DNA of 64,000 nt, taken from assembly GCA_963966185.1 (NCBI GenBank), contig CAWZYM010000020.1:1261001-1325000 (forward strand), written 5' to 3'. The notes beneath the pieces are model-generated. The model had not been told where the DNA came from and searched no databases. It worked only from the letters and a program-made list of their open reading frames with translations. Shown here piece by piece: positions 31,619 through 41,465 of this stretch; positions within the stretch are counted from its first letter, which is position 1; every line of letters starts with the position of its first letter. The stretch is from Rhabditoides inermis (lineage: Eukaryota; Nematoda; Chromadorea; Rhabditida; Rhabditidae). Position numbers and translations under genes: made by a program.

Positions 31619-34600
31619 AGTGGTGTCTGTTTCGTCGACAACGTGCAGTTGCCCGGTCCCTGGCGGAGAATATTGTGATGTGAAATGTGAGACATTGCGA
31701 TGTTGTCGGTGTCATAACATCAACAAAACGGCTATGTAATGTGGATTGGAGAAGAGCAGTAGGGAGACGAGGTGGGAGTGGAAGCGAGTAAGGGGATGTA
31801 GAGGGGGTGGTTGAAATAGGAGAGTCGCTGCTCGGACTGTCAATTAAAGCAGAGAGAGGGAGAGGGATATGCATCCTCCCTCAAGATATGCATCCTCCCT
31901 GCATCATACTCTCATCCTGCCGCCTGCACTGCCAGCGGACGAACGCACCAGTTGGGCTACGGTACATTAGCGATACTACAGCTGCACGCCGTCCGTGCTC
32001 ACGCTCACACTCACACTCCATTCCAATCAAGGACACTGACAAATGCTCCACATAAACATCATATGCACTAATGAGAGATGAGAGATGAGGACCGGAGAGC
32101 GGCACGAGAGGAGGAGGAGAGAGCCTCTGCATCTGCAAGCAAGCAGCGCATAAACATACGAAAACGTGAATCACAGATTGAAACGGATTTGTGCCCGTCG
32201 TCAGCCGTGACAAACATTGCAAAACGCAGGCGAGGAAAGGAAACAGTTGTTGTGTGTACTTGTGTGTATAAAATGTTTTGATGTGTGCGGGAATGAAGGA
32301 GTGTGGGCATAATGAGCGAGTAGGCGGGCGGGCGAGAAGGGAGAGATTGAATGTCGCCCTGTAGGCGGACATGCGTAGGAGAGAGACAGAGAGAGTGTAG
32401 AAGTAGGGACGGCCGAAGGTGAGTGGAGAGCACGGACGCAGCTGTGTTGCTTGTGTTTGACCCACCGCCGGGGATGAGACGAGGCCAGTGGGGTAATGAA
32501 ATTGCGATTGCTAAAGACTAGGCAGACCGCGGATGTTGGAGAAAGGAATGGGAAAGGAATTAAGGAGAGTACTACTAGTTGCTTTGTTGCTGCCTGAACG
32601 ACACTACACCAATACCAGTACACGGCCAGTCATAATTGTTGACAGTATCGGTTGGTAAGCTATGCAAATGCAGAGTGTGTGAATAGTGTTGGGAAGCGCG
32701 AAGATGTATACATGGAAAGGGGCGATTTGAGCGGCGGCCAGGACGCAGAGTGTTTTTTGAGCAGTGATGAGGAGTGGTGAATGGTGAACGGGATGCGAAT
32801 AAATTGAATAAGAGGAAGAGGAGGGTAGGCGAGAACAGGCTAGAGCGAGAGCCACGAGCCACCACTGCGGACACCGGTAATGAATACGACAGCGGCAGTG
32901 ATATAAAGAGTTGTGACGAGACGAGGCCTCAGCAATCCTAGCTCGTTCGCGCGCTCCGCTTTCTGCTCTCTTCCGCCCACCATCCCTCTCTTGTGTACTC
33001 TGCTCGACAAACGCCGGATTCGAGAGGGGGCGAGAAGAAGAAGCGATAGAATATGCGGGGAGAAGAGGAGGAGGAGGATGAACATGAACTGGTTAAACGA
33101 GGGAGACGGAAGCGGGAAGGAGATGAATTGGATTCGATAGAGTTATTTGAGTAGCGAGGAAAAAGGGAGTGTGTGGCAGGGGATGACTAGCTAGGGAATC
33201 TGTGGGAATCGGAGCCGCGAGTTACGACGCGTCGACTCAACGCTGTGATGTATTCAATCGGATTGCGGGAACAAGCAAGAGAAGGCGTGCCGCTATCCGG
33301 GTTCACCGCGACACCTCCTCGGATAGACTCTCGCACTCTCGTCTCGCTTGTTGACATATGCGATGAGGCGCTGGTGACGATGGCCGACGACATTTGGATG
33401 CAATCACACGCCGCGGTGAGAATGGCGCTGATCGGTGGAAGTACCGACCACAAGAGAGAGGGGGACGAGAAGAAATGCGGAGTATCGTTGCTCGATCGCC
33501 TTCCGGCTGTGTGTGAAAGCGTGCCTGGGTGGCAAGACGAACGACAAGCAGGCGTGGCGCGGATGCGATAACATAATTGCATTCGATTGTCGCCCCGGAT
33601 ATGTGGGAACATGTGGGAACATGTGTGTGTACATGCGTGTGTGTGAGCTGTAGGAAGTAACGACCAGGATTGTAGCTGGGAACAGGGAACATGCCATGTG
33701 TTGTATACGCGGTACATACCATACTTTTTTTTAACCTTTTCGCAAACCACTGCGAGACGATCATTGATCATCCGCATGCATATGCAAATGAATTCCTAAT
33801 AACGACCGGCTGTTGTTTTGACACAGTCGTGATTGTGATCGGACGCAGTGAGTAATCGGTGTGTTGATGGGTTGCTTGCGTGAGTATGCATGAGAAGAGG
33901 CGAGCGTGTCTGTCTATGGGCAGTTCTAGGAATGTAGGTGGTCGAATAGGGCAGTCGGCTCTGCTGGGATGAAGCGTTACAAGTTGGAGGCGCCTCTCTT
34001 TTTCTCTCTCCTCTTGCTCCCATGCTCTTCTCATATTCGCGTGCAGGGCGATTAATGAATGAGCTCAGTTGGAGGTTTTTGAGTGAGAAGATAGAGAGAG
34101 GACAGGAGGGGGAGTATAATTTGATATGGGACACTGCGGCTCGACACACACATACACAGCACATGCTCTGTTCACATGAATGCGATGCGATCCCATCACT
34201 CTTCCCCGAACTAGGGAAAAGGGAGATGGAGAGACGGTTTACCGCTCTGTGTCGGTGATCAGAGTGGAGACAGTGTGTGAGCGAATCTAAAAATGTATTT
34301 TTGGATTCATATGATTAATGATGAGCTCGCGACTGTCTCGCGCGCTCACATTGGATTGATGGGATATTGTAATTAGTGTCTGAGATGCGGTTTGGACTGT
34401 GCGAGCTGGAGGCTGTGGCTGATGCTGGGAGATTGTGTGATGTTGTCGTGTTTGGATGCGGGCGTTTTGGAATCGACGGCACAATGCGTAGACTGACAAG
34501 AAGTTGATGTGGTTTGTGTTTGTGGGTGGCGGACGCACGGCGAAGCATGCTGACAGAAGAGAAGAGAGAGAGAGAGAACCGTTGTGTCGCTGTGTTTAAT

Positions 34601-36760
34601 CGGAAAAAGAGAGAGCTACTGCCGGCACTGCTAACAACATTGGACCAACAGGAGAAAGAATAAGGAGGAGAGCAACATAAAACACAAAAACACACAAGAG
34701 ACAATGCGCTCGTTGGAACGGAAACGATGAAAGTGGAACGGCTGAGACCAAAAAGGGACAAGGAAAAGCGTCGTCTCTAACCTGGGTGAAAGATGAAGGC
34801 GTTGAGTACTATCCCGTCTTTTTTCCCTTGTTCCTTCTTTCCTCCTATTGTTGTTCACCATGGGTCTTCTTTTTTCTTATTTTAGCGCGAGTAGTATTTT
34901 AGTAGTCGAATGATTAAAAAGGAAGAAAGGCGTTGTTATCGCGTCAACTGCAACCTGGCAGGTGACGGAAACGAACACGAACGAACATTTCGTAGCTACA
35001 CTAGCCCCATGTTCTATCACTCGTTAGCCAATTGAGGCGCGGGGGGGGAGAGAAAGAGGCCTAATTGGTCTTGTTTAGGAAGAGAGAAGCTAGAAAAATG
35101 TGTTATACGAAAAGAAGAGAGAGAGAGAGAGAGAAATATGTCTACATGTCTATATCAACAGTTGTGCATAGTGTGACGTGCATGGATGAGACGCGGTTGA
35201 ATATAAGTATTTAGAGATGATTATAGGGTAGCGAAAATAGAAGAAGAGAAGATTTGTATAGTGGATTATGCGAAGCACATATTAAGTCAACTTCCTGCGG
35301 AACAAATAAAACAAATAAAACGTACGGGCAGAGTGGGGAAAGCGAGGAAAGCGGAATGGCCGCAGTCGATTGTTTTCTCAAGTTGCGACTGCCTTCCTCC
35401 TCTTTTTTTCGTCCGGCAAACGAAGCAAGTAAATGAAAAGTGATATTGGAATAGTAAATATGGGGGAAATTTAAGAAAAACACTAGCATGTTTTATGTTC
35501 AAAAAGTGCAACGTGCAACGAACAGAGAGATTGTGAATGGATGATAAATGAGAAGATGTGTGTTGTGAGCGGAGCCGGAGGGGGTGGAAGAGGAGTAGAA
35601 TGTAAGGACGGAAGAACGGAAGAACGGAAGTGGGAGGAATGGTATCTGATGCGAGAAGACACAAAACGAAGATCGGGTTGGGAGGAGTTACATATTCACT
35701 AGTTTGTCAAAGTGAATTGGGGGAGGAAGAAGACGGATTGGTCGCTTACGGGATAAGGCGTAGGAAGGAGGGGGAGGGGACGAGGAAAAGAGATGAGAGA
35801 AGAGAGGAGATGAGAACCATCACATCACCCGAACATCGAAAACACGCCACAGCACCCTGGCCAACGAGAGTCAATGCATGGATACAATTGAAACGAGACG
35901 TATATCATAATAATTCACTAGGCCTGTTTGTCCGGGTCACGTTTTCAAATACACATGAATAAATGGGGGAGGGGTTATTCTACATCAATCAATCATTTAT
36001 CCAGAATCGCTATATCCTGACTATACAACAAGTGCATACGGTACACCACAAGGGCTAAGCGCTTGGAGAAACACTGTTTAGCAACTGGAATGGGAGAGTG
36101 GAAGGTCGCAAGTCGATAGTCGTTCGATTTCCTTTCCATAATCCATTAGAGTTAGGTACCATTATAGACGACAGTGGAGCTCCGGGTGTTCCTTTCCTTC
36201 CATTATAATCCATAAATAGTTACTCTGCGGGCTTGCGTTCTCGTGAGCTATTCCCCGCCTTGCTCAAGGGTACTGGGGGAAGATCATTTCGACCCGACCG
36301 CGCGATGCGAGAGAGGAAGAAAAAAATTCTTGGGTGTAGGTATTCTACACCGGTGTAGGTATTCTACAAACATATGATTATGATACTGTAGAGACGGTTA
36401 TAGACTGGCACTGTGTAGGAGAGAGGGAGAGTGGACGTGTAGGAGAGAGGGAGAGTGGACGACATTGTATTGATCTCGTTGTTTATGGGCTATGAGTGTG
36501 CGTATTTGATACATGTATGAAGAATAACGGGAAATGAGGTTAGCTGATAGCATGCTATCTATTTGTTATTCTAAAGAAGCGTCGTTGAGCAGCCAGCAGT
36601 TTGTATCCGCGAGCGAGAAAGGAGAGAGGGGAAGTATGGTGGAATGCGGATATGAGAGAGAGGAGCGAAGAGGGGATGAGCGATGCGACTGGCTCTAGCG
36701 CACACTGTCCAGTCGTCATCTACTCATGGAATAATATAGAAGATGCTGTCGAGATGATTC

Positions 36761-36805
<45 letters not shown>

Positions 36806-39800
36806 TGAGTGATTGCAGGTGCGTCTTCCGGATCGGGTGAACGAGGACGTGCAGGAGGACCCGACGGGAACGCGTGCGCTCTGGGAGAGGGGCAACATGA
36901 ACGGAGCCAGCCAGAAGGTGAGCACTACATTGTTTACGGGGCGAGGGCCCACATGTGAGGGATGTTGTATTGTAAATGTAGGGTTGGTGTACTCGACAGA
37001 GTCACGGCATTGCATAGTGATGTTGAAAGCGACGTGGTGAATCCACTCAAATCGTCGTTGTTCGGTCACACTCTTCCGCGTGTGCCGTGTGCCAACTTGC
37101 CGACGGAAGAGAGTTGCTAGCTAAAATTGGCAGCGTGTACTTTCCGCCCTTCCTCGTTTGACGCTTGAATCATCCTGAATGAGGGAATCGGTAATGTCGA
37201 TGGCATTTATAAATAGCATTCGGTAACAGTCAGCAAGAGGGAATGGTGAGTGAATTATGCGTGACGGCATGACGCACTTATTTTGCTTGTTCTTTTCTCT
37301 CCATCTGTCGCTCTCGCTTTATGCGCTCTATTCTAGTACAAGGAAGTGATAATGCTGTGTGTACTTACAACAAGAGAGGGCTGCATCTTCTGCGTCTCGA
37401 GCAGGAGGAAGCTTGAGACACCTCATATTGATAATGTGGAGCGTCATTGTATTGACGAGGGGTTGAGTCGCCCACTCGAGGTGTCTAGACATGGTTTCCG
37501 GTTTGTTCCAGTCTATTGGTCTCCCTTGTCGTTGTATCATGAATGCGTGAAACAAGCAAAGGAGTATTTTTGCGTTGCGTGCACTCGTCGTTCACTTGGA
37601 GTATGTGTAAGCGAGACTATAGCGCGTTTCAGACTAAACGCAACGCAAATGCGGTGCGGTTGCGTTTTGAAACGCATGCGGCAAATCAGCAAAAACTACT
37701 TCGCCGCATCGTAAAACGCAACGCGGCATGCGGCAGAATTTGGCTGAGAAACTCCGCCGCACCGCACGTGCGGCAAGGTAATAACGTAAAACGCATGCGT
37801 TTTCGATGCGGCGAGTCTGAAAGGTGCAAAACGCAGCCGCAGCCGCACGCGCCGCGCGGCGAGACGTATTGCGGCGTGCGGTTGCACTTTACAATGGGAA
37901 ACGCATGCCGCACCGTGCGGTGCTGCGAGTATAAAAGGGCCTTATGCCACACGACTCCCGCTTGTTTTCTTCCGTCGCAATGGCTGTGTTGGTCAGCCGC
38001 GTCCGCATTCTTGATCCGCACTGGATTAGTTGGCTCCGTACTCGCAGATACGACTCTCCTCTCCGTCTCTCACTCTCTCCTCCTCCTCTTTTCTCTTTTA
38101 GTTGTTTGTTTATTTGTGCTGGCCGAGATTAACTCACTATGGAGTTGTTGCCGTATTTATCTCGAGGGGGTGCGATGAGAGATGTATTCGTAGCAGCTGT
38201 GTGAGCAGTGACAGGCGATGAAGCTGATAGGGGAACGAATGCACATGGACACACGGGCACGAGGCGAAGTGGACAGGACACAGGAACATGATAGATAGGA
38301 GGGAAGGGCAGACGGCGACGAGAGGCCGAGAGGGAGATGGGGAGAAGGAAGAGCAAGGATGGGAAGACGGGTGTGGTGTGTGTATGCAGTGTACGGGCGC
38401 GCAGTCTGCACGGCAGTGTGCAAGAAGTGAGGGAAAGATGGGTTGGAATGCAGAGTGCTTTGGATGTTCTCTTCCTGCCTCCCTCATTTTCTCACACACA
38501 CCCTCCCGCTCGCTCGTTCTCCGGCCTACTTGTCTTGCATTCTGCGAACGATGCGCACCCACCCACCCGGCTGCAATTGCACTCGTCCTTCTAATTGAGT
38601 TACATGCAGAATATCATATAGGAGAGGCAGGAGGGGGAGAGGCAGGATGAGGGATGTGCTGTGCATGTGATCGAGTCCAACGACGAACGCCATTCGTCTT
38701 TGATTGCATAAGTTGCGCACACTGAAATTGAATCGACACGCGACGTCTTCTCACTTTCGCAGTGCATGTGATTTGGGTTATATGATTTGATAAGAGGGGC
38801 TGACTGACCCCAGAGGGACTGAATAAATTGGATTGGATGAACGTGATATATGTTGAATGTAGTTGTTGTTTTCAGCTGGAGCTGCAGTCTGTGATCTACT
38901 GTGGGGACGTGATCACGTCTCTGCAGAAGACGTCGCTCGTTCCGGGCGCCAACGACGCACTCGTCTACACGACGATCGGAGGCGCCATCGGAATGCTCGT
39001 GCCTTTCATTTCGAGAGATGTGAGTTGGGGAATAGCACAGTACGCTCTCTCTCTCTTTTGCTTTTCTAATGTGTGCGTTGTTGTTGTTATTAAGTGTGTA
39101 ATTGAGCGATAAGCGTTTTGTGAGTTTCTTTTTCATTCCCTTGGGAGCGATTGCTGCTCATTACGCAGTGATGGTATTATGAATTGAGTGTTCTTGATAT
39201 TGCGCGGTGGGTGGCGGCGGCCCTCGAGAGAAAAGGGAGCGGGGAAGAGAGGGAATACAAGGCTCCCACTGGTGAACCGATACACGAGTGAGAGAAAGTT
39301 GGGACGGCGAGCGGCGCGTGAGAGCTGGATTGATTATTCAGGGAGGGGTTGAAACAATGAAATAGGGTGCATCAATTGGATTGATGGTGAGCGAGCGAGG
39401 CGTGAGTTACAAAGGAGAGAGGAGAGGGAGAGGGGACGATAGAGAAGACCAACGAGCACGACTGACAGGCGAAGGGAGATGACAAAACACACTGCGACTC
39501 AAAACGGGTAGAGGGATGGGGTGGATTGGTAGAGCAACTCAGCTGGCACATAATTTGAAATTCAAATTTCACGCAACGGCAGACGTTGGTCAGACAAACG
39601 GAAAATGACGAGAAAGTATTCGAAAACCGCCTTATTGTGTGGCAATTACTTTTTGATCTGTCTAGTATCCTAGTAGAAATACAATGTGTTTGTCGAAGTA
39701 CATATCAGTTTTCCACATCATATCCAAAAAAAATGATTTGAAAATCACTATTTCATCTATTGAACACGTAATACAAATAAAAAATATAGAATGTAATTGT

Positions 39801-40842
39801 AACACATGAAAACGGACTGGGGATAATGTAGTACAATGTATAAATAAAATTATCTGAAATATTCTGAAAAGAAACTGCCGTACGATTAGCCAATGCGGTG
39901 AGATGTCTGACGCACCATGGTATGAATAGCCTTTACAGAAAGACAAGAAGGAAACAGACGCAGTGAAGCACACGAGAATAGGTAAACATGGTGAATCGAC
40001 AACAAAGCAGCAACTTTGTTGTTGATAGACGCCGAAGACAGATAAGAAGTAACTGTGAAAGGAATGACAACGGGGAGAGAGGAATCGACATCTCAATTAG
40101 ACCACAATGTGAAATGAATCGAGACACACTGTGAGATTTGTTTGTATGGCGGTACATTGAAGCACTACCTACTATCGTGTTTTTGATTTTGAGTCACGCA
40201 CCACGCGAAATATGATACTGTTTTCGCCGTCACGAAATTGAGAATTGGAGATTACAAACAGACAATTGAAATAGTTGGCGATCTTGACTGCAGCTTGAAT
40301 GCCGTGTGCAAATTATGTATTCTATTGTATTGTGTCTGGGCGCGTTAATCATTGGGGCTTGCCTTGTTTTGACGCTTCGAGTACTGTGAGAGTGGGAGAG
40401 AGGGGGGAGCGAATATGAATGGGGGCATGATTGAATGAATATGGAGTCATGACTAATGTTGTGTTGTGTTTCAGGAGTTCGAGCTGTTCCAGAACCTGGA
40501 GATGCACATGCGGATGGAGTTCCCGCCGCTGTGCGGAAGGGACCACCTCTCCTACCGATCCTTCTATCACCCCGTTAAGGTGCACACATCTCCATCAGCC
40601 TCCCCATTACCTCCTCCCATCTTTCAGTCGATTATCGATGGAGACATGTGCGAGCAGTTCTCTCTCATGGACCACAACAAGCAGAAGACCGTGTCCGAGG
40701 AGCTCGGCAAGACGCCCAGTGATGTGAATATCTCTTACCTTTCTCTCTTCTCCCTCTTTTATATCTTCTCTTCTTTCTCTCATCCGAATCCTTTCAGATC
40801 ACGAAGAAGCTGGAAGACCTGCGCACTCGCTTCGCCTTCTAA
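16833..40842 (+). CDS. SF3B3: Splicing factor 3B subunit 3 (SAP130), 30 exons
   Basis: Exons: 16833-16919, 16964-17026, 17079-17157, 17213-17313, 17355-17424, 17474-17788, 17831-17921, 17985-18117, 18198-18328, 18385-18451, 18534-18632, 18683-18851, 18919-19070, 19137-19292, 19380-19555, 19602-19704, 19760-19882, 19927-20004, 20049-20125, 20179-20471, 20532-20622, 20722-20893, 21609-21719, 27579-27677, 30531-30644, 36819-36917, 38876-39019, 40475-40579, 40628-40723, 40798-40842. All phases match: 1212 residues against 1217 in human. It starts [20 protein letters not shown] and ends [12 protein letters not shown], both near-invariant. Known role: triple beta-propeller scaffold of the SF3b complex in U2 snRNP, which helps recognise the branch site. 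Introns 1 (donor at 16920) and 21 (donor at 20623) are GC-AG. The first 21 introns are at most 110 bases. Introns 23-27 total about 18 kb and one contains an antisense GPCR gene. Confidence 0.98.
23821..25763 (-). CDS. Biogenic-amine-type GPCR nested antisense in SF3B3
   Basis: Exons, high to low: 25763-25734, 25669-25364, 25316-24724, 24677-24567, 24514-24328, 24269-24027, 23970-23821. Product is about 539 residues. If the first small exon is wrong, an in-frame ATG at 25636 gives 518. Class A features: GNALVI in TM1, SLGVADLL in TM2, [20 protein letters not shown] with the amine-binding Asp, then DRY; a serine cluster [10 protein letters not shown] in TM5; a long basic ICL3 of over 100 residues; [12 protein letters not shown] in TM6; and NSALNPVIY in TM7. 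The TM3 Asp, TM5 serines and TM7 WLGYLNS match D2-like, alpha-adrenergic or octopamine/tyramine receptors. Ligand cannot be assigned. Odd: the TM6 CWxPFF motif reads CWLGFA, losing the kink proline. The N terminus has an NAS glycosylation site. Confidence 0.87.
26932..26988. repeat. (CT)n microsatellite in SF3B3 intron 23
   Basis: Nearly pure CT repeat with a TTCT interruption, far from any exon. Confidence 0.9.
27678..30530 (+). other. SF3B3 intron 24, 2.9 kb without a gene
   Basis: Purine-rich on the plus strand (many GGAGAG-like stretches). It includes a CTGC(CTGC)n run near 29463-29485 and a G-run at 28500-28513. No open frame has flanking splice sites or recognisable protein content. 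Confidence 0.65.
31577..31616. repeat. (GA)n microsatellite
   Basis: Uninterrupted GA repeat of about 18 units within SF3B3 intron 25. Confidence 0.92.
36335..36461. repeat. Short tandem and palindromic duplications
   Basis: A 17-base palindrome GTGTAGGTATTCTACAC is followed by a second partial copy (GTGTAGGTATTCTACA). About 45 bases further on, a 24-base unit beginning GTGTAGGAGAGAGGGAGAG is duplicated head to tail at about 36415-36461. Confidence 0.8.
36764..36801. repeat. (GA)n tract next to an SF3B3 acceptor
   Basis: About 18 GA units end 17 bases before exon 26 of SF3B3, where a polypyrimidine tract would normally be expected. The acceptor itself is GATTGCAG. Confidence 0.9.
37618..37953. 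mobile_element. GC-rich inverted-repeat element in SF3B3 intron 26 (possible MITE)
   Basis: About 340 bases dense in GCGGC, CGCATGCG, AAACGCAACGC and their complements, in sharp contrast with the AT-rich flanks. AAACGCATGC occurs near the left side, in the middle and, inverted, near the right. The right end reads GAGTATAAAAGGGCCTTA. Its complement, TAAGGCCCTTTTATACTC, resembles the TTAGGCCCCATTATACTT end of the element at 47080. A clean left terminus and target duplication are not visible, so the mobile-element label is an inference. Confidence 0.45.
39020..40474 (+). other. SF3B3 intron 27, 1.5 kb without a gene
   Basis: AT-rich with no exon-like segment. Flanked by GTGAGT and GTTTCAG splice sites. 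Confidence 0.6.
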
Positions 40843-41337
40843 TCCCACCCTACCGTGTTTCTCCTCGCACATTGTTGATTCTTTTGTATGTTTGCATCGG
40901 CATCCCTCAATCTCGTTGATTGAACAATTGGTCTCTATTTTGTTTCCTCCAATCCCGTTTCGTTCTATTTATAATTGTGTGCGTCTGTCTTGTTTGTTAC
41001 GCGATTGTGTTGTGAAAGTTGGATAAAAAGGTATTTATTGCACCTGCCGCTGCGACTATTTTCAGATCTTGACAGTTGTTGTACAATTGAGAGAAAGAGT
41101 TGCGAAAAAACAGCTCAAAATATTCTATCAACTATATCACAGATATGGAGAGCTATATATCACAGATATGGAGAGCTTTATGGTTCCTAAATTGTTATGA
41201 ACTTCTGATACTCAAACATTTACGAACACTGTTTTCGCATGTTAGTAACGCTTCTTACCGCAATCTGTCGCCGTTCAATTTATGTATTTATGAACTCAGA
41301 GTGCCTGAGTAGTAGCTGAAAAAAAGACTGGAACAGA

Positions 41338-41343
41338 AATAAA
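41338..41343 (+). promoter_or_regulatory. Candidate SF3B3 poly(A) signal AATAAA
   Basis: AATAAA 496 bases past the SF3B3 stop, in the 623-base gap before the convergent VAC14 stop. Confidence 0.4.
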
Positions 41344-41465
41344 CACTTTATAAAACTGCATACATTATTAAAGTTATAAATTACAACATATACAAGAGTG
41401 AAACGTGATCACAGCAAGGCCAGATTGGGAAAGGCGCGTATGGAAGATAGGAATGGGACAGGCGT

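Larger units (their letters stand above)
30645..36818 (+). other. SF3B3 intron 25, 6.2 kb without a gene
   Basis: Largest intron in the window. It contains (GA)n at 31577-31616, a G-run near 35040, short direct repeats at 36335-36369 and 36415-36461, and a (GA)n tract at 36764-36801 just before the acceptor GATTGCAG. I found no coding exon on either strand. Confidence 0.65.

Noticed and set aside
37543..38178. 211-residue open frame across the GC-rich block
   Set aside because: Composition follows the palindromic repeat words, there is no recognisable protein content and no splice context. It fits a non-coding element in an SF3B3 intron.
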